Positions 1-9,095 of a DNA stretch of 64,000 bases are shown in pieces (positions within the stretch are counted from its first letter, which is position 1; every line of letters begins with the position of its first letter). The notes under the pieces are model-generated. The model searched no databases. It worked only from the letters and a program-made list of their open reading frames with translations, and was not told the origin of the DNA. The position numbers and the translations under genes were made by a program. Location of the stretch: assembly GCF_007993045.1 (NCBI RefSeq), contig NZ_VOOR01000009.1:62001-126000 (forward strand), written 5' to 3'. The stretch comes from Phaeodactylibacter luteus. Its GTDB lineage: Bacteria; Bacteroidota; Bacteroidia; Chitinophagales; Saprospiraceae.

Positions 1-450
1 TATGAGACCCGGCAGCTCGCCAAGGCTTTTGATTTTACGGCCCTGAATACGGCAGGGGATACCGTGCGCATCAGCGACTTTGGGGCGCATGTCCTTTATC
101 TGGACACCTGGGCGTCTTGGTGCCCGCCCTGCATGCAGCAGCTGCCTTATCTGCACGAGCTGGCTGAAGCTTATGCCGATCAGCCCGGTTTCCTAATCGT
201 CACCCTCTCGTTCGACCGCTCCCTAAAAGCCTGGCGCAAAGCGCTGTCCCGGCAACCGGCCCACCCCAATATCGTGCCCCTCTTCATACCGGGCGGCATG
301 AGTTCGGATTACAGCGACTTGTACGCTGTATCAGCCCTGCCCGACTATGCACTGCTCGGGCGCCGCCTCCGAGTTATCGATATGGAGGCTGGCAAGCCTG
401 GCAGCAGCCACCTCCGCGAGCAGATCAATCAGGCACTGCGGGAACCCTAG
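1..450 (+). CDS. TlpA-like thioredoxin-fold protein, C-terminal part (5' end outside window)
   Basis: The frame is open from base 1, so the gene starts upstream of the window; 149 codons are visible. A WCPPC redox motif lies at visible residues 40-44 (cysteine codons at 121 and 130), inside the usual TlpA context of a beta strand ending in DTWASW before the motif. The segment SALPDY further on supplies the expected cis-proline region. This supports a membrane- or periplasm-facing disulfide reductase or resilience-type protein of the TlpA/DsbE class. In Bacteroidota such domains often end longer proteins with an N-terminal DUF4369-type region, which cannot be seen here. Substrate unknown. Confidence 0.85.
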   Translation, partial: YETRQLAKAFDFTALNTAGDTVRISDFGAHVLYLDTWASWCPPCMQQLPYLHELAEAYADQPGFLIVTLSFDRSLKAWRKALSRQPAHPNIVPLFIPGGMSSDYSDLYAVSALPDYALLGRRLRVIDMEAGKPGSSHLREQINQALREP

Positions 451-487
451 CCCGGCCATTGTTGTTTTCCGCAAGGATTATCTTTCC

Positions 488-1273
488 ATGAACTTTCCCC
501 AACCGACAAAAATGCCCAAAAAGACCATCAAACATTCAGCCCGCATCGACTTTCAGCTAAAAGTGGAAGGACAAGAAATACCCGCCCGCCTGTACCGGGA
601 ATTCCGCACCAATGTGCGGGCCAGCATAGGCAAAACTGCGGCCATCCTCCGGCTCCCGGTCCACCTTTCTAAAGCGGAACAAGACCGGCAGGTCAAGTGG
701 TTCACCTCTTGGGTTGCGCAGCGGGTCAGCCAAAGCAAAGCCCTCTCCGATCACTTTGAGCCCCGCACCTATCGAGATGGGGATATCCTGCAGGTTGGAG
801 AACGCCGATACTCCCTGAAGCTGCAATGGGAAGACCGCAAAACCCATACGGGCAAACTTTTGCCGGAAGGCAGCATCCTGCTCAAGCTGAGCCGGGAAGA
901 CAATGGGCACAGCCTTTCCAAAAACATACAGCACCTGCTCAGCCGGATTGTCGCTCAAGACTTCCTGCCGGCCATCACCCAGCGGGTGCAGGAGCTCAAC
1001 CAACAACACTTCCAACAGCCCATCAATGGCGTACACCTCAAGTACAACCACAGCAACTGGGGCAGCTGCTCCTCTGCTGGCAACATCAACCTCTCTACCC
1101 GTTTGCTGTTCGCCCCTCAGGAGGTTATAGACTACGTCATCATCCACGAGCTGGCGCACCGCTTGGAAATGAACCACTCGCCAAGGTTCTGGAAATTGGT
1201 GTCCGATGCTATGCCCGACTACAAGGACAAAGAGGAGTGGCTGAAGGTGAACGGCAGCAAGCTCACTTTTTGA
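488..1273 (+). CDS. YgjP/WLM-type zinc metallopeptidase-like protein (DUF45)
   Basis: The 261-residue protein ends with a zinc peptidase signature: HELAH at residues 220-224 and a downstream histidine in NHSPRF (H230), preceded by NWGSCS, the hallmark of the YgjP/DUF45 family. Family members are cytoplasmic gluzincin-like hydrolases of largely unknown substrate. I chose the ATG at 488; a second ATG at 512 in the same frame is possible and would remove eight residues. The reading frame extends further upstream to 347, but that part overlaps the previous gene. It is convergent with the ribosomal protein operon, with a shared hairpin between them. Confidence 0.85.
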   Translation: MNFPQPTKMPKKTIKHSARIDFQLKVEGQEIPARLYREFRTNVRASIGKTAAILRLPVHLSKAEQDRQVKWFTSWVAQRVSQSKALSDHFEPRTYRDGDILQVGERRYSLKLQWEDRKTHTGKLLPEGSILLKLSREDNGHSLSKNIQHLLSRIVAQDFLPAITQRVQELNQQHFQQPINGVHLKYNHSNWGSCSSAGNINLSTRLLFAPQEVIDYVIIHELAHRLEMNHSPRFWKLVSDAMPDYKDKEEWLKVNGSKLTF

Positions 1274-1292
1274 CCAGCCTGCCGGTGCCCAC

Positions 1293-1331
1293 AAAAAAGC
1301 CGGCTGCCCAGGTTGCCCCAGTAGCCGGCTT
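1293..1331 (-). terminator. Intrinsic terminator of the rpsF-rpsR-rplI operon
   Basis: Perfect 9-bp stem AAGCCGGCT (1297-1305) with AGCCGGCTT (1323-1331). On the minus strand it is followed by a run of six T (complement of 1293-1298). It lies about 60 bases past the rplI stop, so it serves that operon. There is no T run on the plus-strand side. Confidence 0.8.
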
Positions 1332-1388
1332 GCTTATGTAGATTGTTTATAGTTCAGCGGCAAAATTACGCTTTGCCGGATAGGCAGC

Positions 1389-1838
1389 TTACTCTGCGAT
1401 GACCTCGAAGTTGACCTTGATGTCCACTTCAGGGTGCAGGTTCAGCTGAGCAGTGTAAGTGCCGAGGGTTTTGATGTCCTCTTCAGGCATGACCACACGG
1501 CGGCGGTCCACCTCGATGCCCATCTGATCTTTCAATGCAGCAGCAATCTGAACATTGGTTACGCTACCGAAGATTTTTTCGCTTTGTCCTGCCTTCGCGC
1601 CAATTTTCAGCACTTCGCCTTTCAGCTTAGCCGCCATGTCTACGAATTCAGCTTTGCGCGCAGCCAGTTCAGCCTCTTCTTTGCGCTTAATTTCATCCAG
1701 CTTAGCCATATTGGCAGTATTAGCTACCAAAGCCAGGCCTTGAGGGATGAGGTAGTTGCGTGCATAGCCCGGCTTAACCGTTACGACTTCATGCTTGTCG
1801 CCTACCTTATCCATATCTTGCAACAGAATGATATCCAT
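1389..1838 (-). CDS. rplI: Large ribosomal subunit protein bL9
   Basis: The 149-residue protein begins MDIILLQDMDKVGDKHEVV and continues with the VKPGYARNYLIPQGLA signature of bL9. The domains are a small N-terminal 23S rRNA-binding domain, a long connecting helix (residues about 40-75, rich in K and E) and a C-terminal RNA-binding domain. The length is normal. It is the last gene of a minus-strand operon, 27 bases after rpsR, and is closed by the hairpin at 1293-1331. Translation starts at the ATG at 1838. Confidence 0.98.
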   Translation of the reverse strand: MDIILLQDMDKVGDKHEVVTVKPGYARNYLIPQGLALVANTANMAKLDEIKRKEEAELAARKAEFVDMAAKLKGEVLKIGAKAGQSEKIFGSVTNVQIAAALKDQMGIEVDRRRVVMPEEDIKTLGTYTAQLNLHPEVDIKVNFEVIAE

Positions 1839-1865
1839 CTTTCAAAAATTTAGAGGGCTAGAGAA

Positions 1866-2132
1866 TTACTTCAGCAAGTCGGTTACATAAGGCAGGATAG
1901 CCAAGTGGCGGGCCCGCTTCACCGCAGTAGCGACTTTGCGCTGATACTTCAGAGAGTTGCCAGTGATACGGCGGGGCAGGATTTTGCCCTGCTCGTTCAC
2001 GAACTGAGTCAGGAAGTCTGCGTCTTTGTAATCGATGTACTTGATACCGAATTTGCGGAAGCGGCAGTATTTGGTGCGCTTCTGGCCAATCTTCGGGTTG
2101 CTGAGGAACTTAATATCGTCTCTTGATGCCAT
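1866..2132 (-). CDS. rpsR: Small ribosomal subunit protein bS18
   Basis: The 88-residue protein contains the bS18 core: [15 protein letters not shown], then the [15 protein letters not shown] segment and the [20 protein letters not shown] tail. It binds the central 30S domain as a heterodimer with bS6, whose gene lies 38 bases upstream. The order rpsF-rpsR-rplI is the widespread bacterial arrangement. The start is the ATG at 2132. Confidence 0.98.
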   Translation of the reverse strand: MASRDDIKFLSNPKIGQKRTKYCRFRKFGIKYIDYKDADFLTQFVNEQGKILPRRITGNSLKYQRKVATAVKRARHLAILPYVTDLLK

Positions 2133-2170
2133 GATCTTTCAACTTTGAGGATTAAACAATGTAGCGCGGC

Positions 2171-2626
2171 CTACTCTTCTTCTTCGCTTTTCTTAGCAGG
2201 TGCCGGCTTAGCCTGTGGCTTGCCACCTTTGCGGCGGTCGTCGCGGCGATCACTTTTCTTGTCATCGCTTTTCTTAGCGGCTTTCTTCACCTTGCCAATT
2301 TTGCCGGCGCGCTTGTCTGCGTTGTACTTTACGCCGTACTTGTCCAGTGCGACGCTCAGGAAGCGCATGATGCGCTCGTCCCTGCGGAAGGCAAGTTCCA
2401 TCGGGTCGATAAGCTCGCCGTTAGGCGCTTCGAACTCAACGCAGTAGTAAATACCGGAAGTACGCCGGTTGATTGGGTAAGCCAGCTGACGCAGGCCCAT
2501 TTCGTCCACATGTACGATCTGGCAGCCCTCATTCTTGAGGTGATCGACATATGTCTGAGCTGTCGCTTTGATCTCGTCCCCCGACAGCACCGGGTCTACG
2601 ATGAATGTTACTTCGTAATTCTTCAT
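2171..2626 (-). CDS. rpsF: Small ribosomal subunit protein bS6 with charged C-terminal tail
   Basis: Residues 1-100 carry the ferredoxin-like bS6 fold, starting MKNYEVTFIVDPVLS and including RQLAYPINRRTSGIYY. bS6 is usually 95-135 residues; here a lysine/arginine-rich tail from about residue 104 ends in a run of glutamates at 148-151, giving 151 residues. E. coli bS6 is known to carry a C-terminal glutamate tail added by RimK; an encoded acidic end is an analogous feature, though that comparison is inference. First gene of the operon, with a good Bacteroidota promoter 110 bases upstream. Confidence 0.97.
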   Translation of the reverse strand: MKNYEVTFIVDPVLSGDEIKATAQTYVDHLKNEGCQIVHVDEMGLRQLAYPINRRTSGIYYCVEFEAPNGELIDPMELAFRRDERIMRFLSVALDKYGVKYNADKRAGKIGKVKKAAKKSDDKKSDRRDDRRKGGKPQAKPAPAKKSEEEE

Positions 2627-2735
2627 TTTGGATCAGACATATTAATGAATAATAAAAAACGCCCACAAGGGCTTTAAACAGCTGAACACCAAGCTGCTGT
2701 GCAAACACAACAGGGCCTTGAGCATTTAGCGGCTG

Positions 2736-2767
2736 CAAAGATAGGCAAACCCTTTGATTTACACAAG
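2736..2767 (-). promoter_or_regulatory. Promoter for rpsF operon (Bacteroidota type)
   Basis: On the minus strand the sequence reads CTTG (2764-2767), 20 bases, then TATCTTTG (2736-2743). That is a full match to the -7 consensus TAnnTTTG and three of four at the -33 TTTG box. It lies 110 bases before the rpsF start codon. Confidence 0.6.
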
Positions 2768-2815
2768 CTTTGCAGCGCTTGCCTTCAGGCATTGGAAGGT
2801 AGTTCCGTTTATGGT

Positions 2816-2846
2816 TTTGCACGGTACCCCGGATTGCTTATCTTTC
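2816..2846 (+). promoter_or_regulatory. Promoter for pyruvate carboxylase gene (Bacteroidota type)
   Basis: TTTG at 2816-2819, a 19-base spacer, then TATCTTTC at 2839-2846 (seven of eight to TAnnTTTG). It predicts a 5' untranslated leader of about 130 bases and lies back to back with the rpsF promoter. Confidence 0.55.
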
Positions 2847-2984
2847 CCGCTCTGTAGAAGCTTGCTGGGGTTTTGGCCTTCTAGCCAAAAAGCAGCAGCA
2901 AGCACGAAACGCCCCTATGCGCACCGCAAAAGCCAAAGGGGCCAGCCCTGCCCAGAACACTACAATCACACGTTACAAGGAATT

Positions 2985-5900
2985 ATGAAGCCACAAAGAA
3001 AGCGATTTAAGAAGCTACTGGTCGCCAACCGGGGCGAGATTGCCATCCGGGTGCTGCGCGCCGCATCTGAGCTCAACCTGCGCACCGTTGCCATATACAC
3101 CTATGAAGACCGCTACTCCCTGCACCGCTACAAAGCGGACGAGGCTTATCAGGTTGGCGCAGATGATGACCCCCTCAAGCCTTACCTCGACATTGAGGGG
3201 ATCATTCAGATAGCCCGCGAGAACGAAGTGGACGCCATACATCCGGGCTACGGCTTCCTTTCGGAAAATGTCAACTTCGCCCGCCGCTGCCGGGAAGAAG
3301 GCATCGAGTTTGTCGGCCCCAGCCCCGAAAGCATGGAGCGGCTGGGCGACAAAGTAGCGGCCAAAGCCCTTGCCCGCCAGGAAGAAGTGCCCCTCATCGA
3401 AGACAGCCAAGAGCCATTGGCAGATGTGGAGACCGCCCTGCGCGAAGCAGCGCGCATCGGCTATCCTATCATGGTAAAAGCAGCAGCCGGCGGTGGCGGC
3501 CGGGGCATGCGCGTAGTGCGTTCAGCCGATGGCCTTCCTGCTGCCTTCCAAGAAGCCAAGCGGGAAGCGGGCAACGCCTTTGGCGATGACACCATTTTCC
3601 TCGAAAAATTCATCGACCAGCCCAAGCACATCGAAGTGCAGCTCCTAGGGGACAAATACGGCAACCTTGTGCACCTCTACGAAAGGGACTGCTCTGTGCA
3701 GCGACGGTTCCAAAAGGTGGTGGAAGTCGCCCCCTGCCCTTCCATCAACGAAGTGACCAAACAAAAACTGTACGACTACGCCATCCGCCTCGGCAAAGCG
3801 GTCAACTACAGCAACGCCGGCACCGTAGAATTTTTGGTAGACCGCAACGAGAACATCTACTTCATTGAAGTGAACCCCCGCATACAAGTAGAACACACCA
3901 TCACAGAAGAAATAACGGGGGTTGACATCGTGCGCTCGCAGATCCTCATTGCCATGGGGTACGAGCTGAGCCATCGCACCATTTACATCCGAAACCAAGA
4001 TGATGTGGAGTGCAGTGGCTTCGCCGTGCAGTGCCGGGTCACTACAGAAGACCCCAGCAATGGCTTCAAGCCAGACTACGGCACCCTCATTGCCTACCGC
4101 TCTGCCTCTGGCATGGGCATCCGCCTCGACGCAGGCAGCGCCTTCCCCGGAGCAAAAATCTCGCCCTACTTCGACAGCATGCTGGTGAAAGTGACCGCCT
4201 GGGGCCGTACCCTCAAAGGCGCTTCCCAGCGCCTGCACCGCGCCCTGCGCGAGTTCCGCATCCGCGGCGTGAGCACCAACATCGGTTTCTTGCTCAACCT
4301 ACTGCAGGACGAGACCTTCCAAAGAGGGGATGCCACAGTCAATTTCATACAAGACCACCCGGAGCTGCTCGCTATGCCGGATTGGCGCGACCGGGGCACC
4401 AAGCTCTTGCGCTACCTGGCAGAGGTGATCGTCAACGACAACCCCGATGTCAAGTTCAAAGACCCGAGCAAGATTTTCCTAGAGCCGGTAGTCCCCTCCT
4501 TCGACCCCCTGGCCACCCCGCCGGATGGCACCCGGCAGATACTCCAAAAGCTGGGCCCGGAGCGGTTTGCTCAATGGCTGAAGGAACAAAAATCTATTCA
4601 GTACACGGACACGACCTTCCGGGATGCCCACCAATCGCTTTTGGCCACCCGTATGCGCACCTACGATATGGAGAAGGTGGCCCACAGCTTTGCCCAGCGC
4701 CATGCCAACGATGTATTCTCTATGGAAGTATGGGGCGGTGCCACCTTCGATGTCGCTATGCGGTTCTTAAAGGAATGCCCGTGGAAACGGCTGGAATTCC
4801 TACGGGAGGCCATCCCTAATATCTGCTTCCAAATGTTGCTGCGGGGCTCTAATGCTGTAGGCTACACCGCCTACCCCGACAACCTTATCGTTAAGTTTGT
4901 AGAAGAGGCTGCCGCCGCCGGTATCGATATCTTCCGGATCTTTGACTCCCTCAACTGGGTAGAGGCCATGAAGACCAGCATCCGCGCGGTGCGCGAGCGC
5001 ACCAACAGCGTGGCCGAAGCTTGTATCTGCTATACCGGCGACATCACCGACCCCAAGCGCGCCAAATACAACCTACAGTACTACATCGATCTTGCGCGGC
5101 AGCTGGAAGACGAAGGCGCTCACATCATTGCCATCAAAGACATGGCAGGATTGCTGAAACCGCTTGCCGCACAGGAGCTCATCGGGGCCCTGCGCAGCCA
5201 TATCGAAGCACCTATACATCTGCATACCCACGATACCTCTTCCATACAGGCCAGCACTTATATTAAAGCCATAGAGGCTGGGGTAGATGTAGTGGATGTC
5301 GCCATCAGCTCTATGTCTGGCCTCACCTCACAGCCCAGCTTCAACGCCGTGGCCGCCATGATGCAACAGCACGAACGGGAGCACCCTGTAGACCTGCATT
5401 CGCTCAATGAGTTCTCCACTTATTGGGAAGCCGTACGCCGGTACTACTACCCCTTCGAGACAGAGCTGCGCGCAGGCACAGCCGAAGTCTATGAGCACGA
5501 AATCCCCGGTGGGCAGTACTCCAACCTGCGGCCCCAAGCGCGGGCGCTCGGGCTGGAAGAACAGTTTGAGGCCATCAAAAAGAACTACCGCATCGCCAAT
5601 CAGCTGTTCGGCGATATCGTCAAAGTGACGCCTAGCTCCAAAGTAGTGGGCGACATGGCCATGTTCATGACCGCCAACAACCTCACGGAGCAAGACATTT
5701 TCGAAAAAGGGGACAAGCTCGCTTTCCCAGATAGCGTAAAAGCGCTGATGAGGGGCGACCTGGGGCAAACCCCGGGCGGTTTCCCTGAAAAAATCCAACA
5801 GCTCATCCTCAAAGGCGAAAAGCCGTATACGGAGCGGCCTAATGCCCACCTCGAGCCTGTCGATTTTGACAAGGAGGTCCCTGCATTCCGGCAAAAATTC

Positions 5901-6437
5901 GGACAGCACCTCGATATGCGCAACTTCCTAGCTTACAAGCTTTACCCTAAAGTTTACGAAGACTACCGCGAGCATTATGAGACCTACGCCTTGGTACGGG
6001 CGCTGCCCACACCGGCCTTCTTCTTCGGGCTGAAGCCCAACGAGGAAATCATGGTCACCCTGAGCAAAGGGAAAAGCCTGCTCGTGAAGTACATCAATAT
6101 GTCTGAGCCAGACGCACAGGGCGTACGCCTCGTCTTCTTTCAGCTGAACGGGCAGACCCGTTCTGTGCCTGTGCGGGACAAGAGCGTACAAACAGAGGTT
6201 GTCCTCAACCGCAAGGTAACGCATGACAAGCAGGTAGGCGCCCCGCTACAAGGCAACATCTCTAAAATCTTGGTGGAAGAAGGCCAAGAAGTCGCCCTCA
6301 ATACCCCCCTGTTCACCATAGAGGCCATGAAAATGGAATCTACCATTACCTCCCCTGTAGCAGGCAAGGTAAAGAAGGTCTACCTTACCGAAAAAACCTT
6401 GGTAGAGCAGGATGACCTTGTGATCGAGCTGGAGTAA
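2985..6437 (+). CDS. pyc: Pyruvate carboxylase
   Basis: This 1150-residue single-chain enzyme makes oxaloacetate from pyruvate, bicarbonate and ATP (anaplerosis, gluconeogenesis). Visible order: biotin carboxylase domain from residue 9 (LLVANRGEIAIRVLRAA), ATP-grasp glycine loop AAAGGGGRGMRVV near 165-180, carboxyltransferase domain beginning with TTFRDAHQSLLATRM near 540, and a C-terminal biotinyl domain with the EAMKMES site, the biotinylated lysine being K1116. The full single-chain length excludes separate acetyl- or oxaloacetate-decarboxylase-type subunits. The frame is open upstream to 2754, but the ATG at 2985, preceded by AAGGA, fits the conserved start. It is divergent from rpsF. No operon partner is seen downstream. 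Confidence 0.97.
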   Translation: MKPQRKRFKKLLVANRGEIAIRVLRAASELNLRTVAIYTYEDRYSLHRYKADEAYQVGADDDPLKPYLDIEGIIQIARENEVDAIHPGYGFLSENVNFARRCREEGIEFVGPSPESMERLGDKVAAKALARQEEVPLIEDSQEPLADVETALREAARIGYPIMVKAAAGGGGRGMRVVRSADGLPAAFQEAKREAGNAFGDDTIFLEKFIDQPKHIEVQLLGDKYGNLVHLYERDCSVQRRFQKVVEVAPCPSINEVTKQKLYDYAIRLGKAVNYSNAGTVEFLVDRNENIYFIEVNPRIQVEHTITEEITGVDIVRSQILIAMGYELSHRTIYIRNQDDVECSGFAVQCRVTTEDPSNGFKPDYGTLIAYRSASGMGIRLDAGSAFPGAKISPYFDSMLVKVTAWGRTLKGASQRLHRALREFRIRGVSTNIGFLLNLLQDETFQRGDATVNFIQDHPELLAMPDWRDRGTKLLRYLAEVIVNDNPDVKFKDPSKIFLEPVVPSFDPLATPPDGTRQILQKLGPERFAQWLKEQKSIQYTDTTFRDAHQSLLATRMRTYDMEKVAHSFAQRHANDVFSMEVWGGATFDVAMRFLKECPWKRLEFLREAIPNICFQMLLRGSNAVGYTAYPDNLIVKFVEEAAAAGIDIFRIFDSLNWVEAMKTSIRAVRERTNSVAEACICYTGDITDPKRAKYNLQYYIDLARQLEDEGAHIIAIKDMAGLLKPLAAQELIGALRSHIEAPIHLHTHDTSSIQASTYIKAIEAGVDVVDVAISSMSGLTSQPSFNAVAAMMQQHEREHPVDLHSLNEFSTYWEAVRRYYYPFETELRAGTAEVYEHEIPGGQYSNLRPQARALGLEEQFEAIKKNYRIANQLFGDIVKVTPSSKVVGDMAMFMTANNLTEQDIFEKGDKLAFPDSVKALMRGDLGQTPGGFPEKIQQLILKGEKPYTERPNAHLEPVDFDKEVPAFRQKFGQHLDMRNFLAYKLYPKVYEDYREHYETYALVRALPTPAFFFGLKPNEEIMVTLSKGKSLLVKYINMSEPDAQGVRLVFFQLNGQTRSVPVRDKSVQTEVVLNRKVTHDKQVGAPLQGNISKILVEEGQEVALNTPLFTIEAMKMESTITSPVAGKVKKVYLTEKTLVEQDDLVIELE

Positions 6438-6676
6438 GCAGTGCGCTCCACCAAAATCGAGTAGGAGAAAGTTAATCCACGCCATCAGTGCTGCAGGCAC
6501 TCCAAAGATGGCTGGGTTAGCTTTCCTCTGCTCACACTGAGATGTGTTAAAAAATCAGGACATCAAATTCTCTTAAATTTGTGTTCTTCTTCCATCAGCG
6601 AAAGAAAGGGAAACATAGGGCGGAGGGAAGATTTGTCAAGTTGAGAACGCTAATTGTATACATTTTATCAAGCCAC

Positions 6677-8413
6677 TTAGAAATACAACTGTAAGCCCAG
6701 GCCAAACTGGTAGTAGCCCAGACTAAATGGATTGCGAAAGTTTTTTCCGTACAGTAGCACACGCTCTTCCCCTTGTTTGGCTATTACCTCCAACTTATTA
6801 TACATACTGAAGGGAAGGTAGCTGTCCAAGGCCAGGTAAGAACGGGCACCTACTCGGTATTTCAATTGCAATCCGGTGATCAAATTTATCTGTTGAGAGG
6901 ATTCGTTGACCTGCACAGCTTCCTCTTGTAGGGTAGTATTTTGCAATAAATCACCAAAGGGCAATCCCTCGCCGGTTTCCAAGTCAGCTTCAAAATAATT
7001 AGCACCTGCGCTGATTCCAATCAGGCATCTTTGATTTTTTGTTATAGGTTGACTCCTGGTCATCAAAAGGGAATGCGAGTTTACCTTTCGGGTAAAACCT
7101 ATGGAAGCTCCCCCAGCATACCCTATCCCCCAAACGTTATTGAGGCGGTAATTCACTTGGAAAGCCAAAACAACCTCATTCACACCACTGCGCAATTGGC
7201 CGTCAAGACCGGATTCGTACAGTGCGGACAGCTCGCTCCAGGGCTTGTACCTCAGCAAGCCAAGCCCCACATTATATGATATATTTTTAAATACCCCCTG
7301 AAAGCCCCTACCTTGCAATTGCGCAGTTTCACCTTTAGACAACTCCTGTACGAGTCTGTCATTATAATGAACTTGGTCTTTAAAAGAAATTAGGTCTGTT
7401 GAAGGAGTATGCCTGTTCAAATAGAAAAAATTATTCAGGTATATGCAGTTAGCGGGTTCCACATCTTTTTCTGAAAACCCAGTCCGGTAATTGATGAAAC
7501 TCAGCCGAAAGAAACGATCCTCTTTAAAATACTCGATGGTGAAGTGGCGAAAGAGCCGGCTGGAATATCTATTTTGTACAAAGCTTTGTAATTTTTCTTT
7601 CTTGGTTGTGTATTCTGCTCTTACCAGAGCATAAGTGCTATCCTGAATATACAATGCACCATAATACCCCGGGGTTTCAAACTCCATTTTGAACAAGGCC
7701 CCACCCATATAACTGAGGGTATCCAAAAGCTTGAACCGGTATTTCTCCGCAAAGATATCATCTAAGGGGGCCTCTCGGGCAGCCACAACATCAAAACGGT
7801 GTACATTGTGCGCCCCTGCTATAATTGTTGTAAAAGGCGAATACCCGGGCTTTTGAAATTCGACCTCTCCATCAAGGATTCGAACGGTGCTATACTTATT
7901 CGGCTTGGAATAGGTCAGCTTATCTGCTTCGATAATAGCATCAGCTGAGTAAATCAGATCTTGGTACAAGCTATCGGCAGCCAATTGCTCAATTACACGC
8001 CCGGTGATTCGTTCGCTTTGCTGTGGGTAGTTCTCCGGAATGGCGTCTAACACTTTTTGAAGCAGGTCTCTTTCGCGGTCTACGTAAGTGACGACTACTT
8101 CGGAAAGCGACAGAGAAGCAGCATGTAGCCCGATAATGTTGGGGGCACCTACAGTAAGCTCTGCTCTCTTGGGTTCATAACCAATTGCAGTGATCATGAC
8201 TTCTATCTTCTGCTCATCTGCCCGGTGCGAAAAAGTACCGTTCAGATCAGCGACAAAGCCGGATTGACCTTCGGGCAGTATTTGAAAGTGTGCATAAGGT
8301 ATTAACTCCTTACTATCCACATCTTGTATTTCTCCATAAAAAGTATGCTCCTGAGCCGAGATAGCCAAAGACATCAATTGCAAAATAAGCACAATCAAAG
8401 TAATCCCTTTCAT
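6677..8413 (-). CDS. Carboxypeptidase-regulatory-like domain protein, probable outer-membrane or surface protein
   Basis: The 578-residue protein starts with a signal peptide (MKGITLIVLILQLMSLAISA) at the ATG at 8413. A carboxypeptidase D regulatory-like beta-sandwich follows at about residues 24-100 (YGEIQDVDSKELIPYAHFQI and an FVADLNGTFSH loop), as in many Bacteroidota surface proteins. The remainder is beta-rich with alternating aromatic strands and ends in YYQFGLGLQLYF, resembling a membrane barrel with a terminal aromatic residue. The family may be DUF5686-like, but I cannot confirm it. By eye it is clearly more AT-rich than its neighbours. It is followed and preceded by non-coding DNA; a dispersed repeat lies 32 bases upstream of its start codon. 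Confidence 0.7.
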   Translation of the reverse strand: MKGITLIVLILQLMSLAISAQEHTFYGEIQDVDSKELIPYAHFQILPEGQSGFVADLNGTFSHRADEQKIEVMITAIGYEPKRAELTVGAPNIIGLHAASLSLSEVVVTYVDRERDLLQKVLDAIPENYPQQSERITGRVIEQLAADSLYQDLIYSADAIIEADKLTYSKPNKYSTVRILDGEVEFQKPGYSPFTTIIAGAHNVHRFDVVAAREAPLDDIFAEKYRFKLLDTLSYMGGALFKMEFETPGYYGALYIQDSTYALVRAEYTTKKEKLQSFVQNRYSSRLFRHFTIEYFKEDRFFRLSFINYRTGFSEKDVEPANCIYLNNFFYLNRHTPSTDLISFKDQVHYNDRLVQELSKGETAQLQGRGFQGVFKNISYNVGLGLLRYKPWSELSALYESGLDGQLRSGVNEVVLAFQVNYRLNNVWGIGYAGGASIGFTRKVNSHSLLMTRSQPITKNQRCLIGISAGANYFEADLETGEGLPFGDLLQNTTLQEEAVQVNESSQQINLITGLQLKYRVGARSYLALDSYLPFSMYNKLEVIAKQGEERVLLYGKNFRNPFSLGYYQFGLGLQLYF

Positions 8414-8444
8414 AGGTGGTGATATTACAAAATTGCTCGCCCTT

Positions 8445-8648
8445 GGACACAAACCAGACTACCCTTTTTAAAGGCCTGCCCCCTCCGCAAGGATAGGGGC
8501 CTGCCCCTGCCAGCAGGCAGGTGCCGCTATGCTCCGGGGCTCGCTGTCCGCTCGGCCCTGTCGGGCTTGCCACCCCTGCGCAGCGCTAGGCCAAGGCTAG
8601 CCTAAAGCCCGAAAAGCATCAACACCTGCAGCATTTTGGTTGACGCCC
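8445..8648 (+). repeat. Dispersed intergenic repeat, copy A
   Basis: One of eight copies in the window. Core TGCCGCTATGCTCCGGGGCT (8521-8540) is followed by CGCTGTCCGCTCGGCCC and CAGCGCTAGGCC. The left end contains ACAAACCAG and the right end GCATTTTGGTTGACGCCC, which are imperfect inverted repeats of one another. It sits directly upstream of the surface protein gene that starts at 8413. Confidence 0.8.
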
Positions 8649-9095
8649 TTTTCCCTTTCTATTAATATTGATCTCCAACTTGAATCTATCATCAAGCAGA
8701 TTATATATCAGCTGGGCATGCTGCCGCTGCAAGCAGCCCCTGCTCAAGGTAGTACACTCCTGACCTTAGACTTCCAAAATAGGGTTTCTCCGTCGATACT
8801 GGAAGTTTTGATTTCATCTGCGGCTTTAATCTTAACTTGGCAAGCCCCTCTCTCAAATGGCCTTCTACACAATAAGGCTTCCTCAGGCCAGGGCTTTGCG
8901 GACAGCTCCCCTCACGAAGAGAGCCCTCTTGCTATTCACTGATATACCCCTCCTGCCCAACCTGTAGCAGCCTGCCCCCAAGCTACGCCCAAAGTAAGTG
9001 GACGAACAGAAGGCTGTACTGCTTCCTGCCGGACACCCTTTCAGGTTTCAGGAGCAGCCCGGGGCTGTACAAGCGGCACCTCCCAGAGCGAAAAG
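8649..9095. other. Non-coding stretch with no recognised feature
   Basis: 447 bases between copy A and the 3' end of the EF-G paralogue. A 100-codon plus-strand frame (8640-8942) starts inside the repeat, shows no domain-like character and no ribosome-binding site, and is not accepted. I see no tRNA-like fold, promoter or clear hairpin. Confidence 0.5.

Noticed and set aside
557-1294. 245-codon minus-strand frame opposite the YgjP-like gene
   Set aside because: The plus-strand protein has the complete HELAH/WGSCS signature; the opposite frame has no recognisable features.
2754-2984. Upstream extension of pyruvate carboxylase from a TTG at 2754
   Set aside because: This part overlaps the promoter and has no similarity to the enzyme's N terminus; ATG 2985 with AAGGA gives the normal start.
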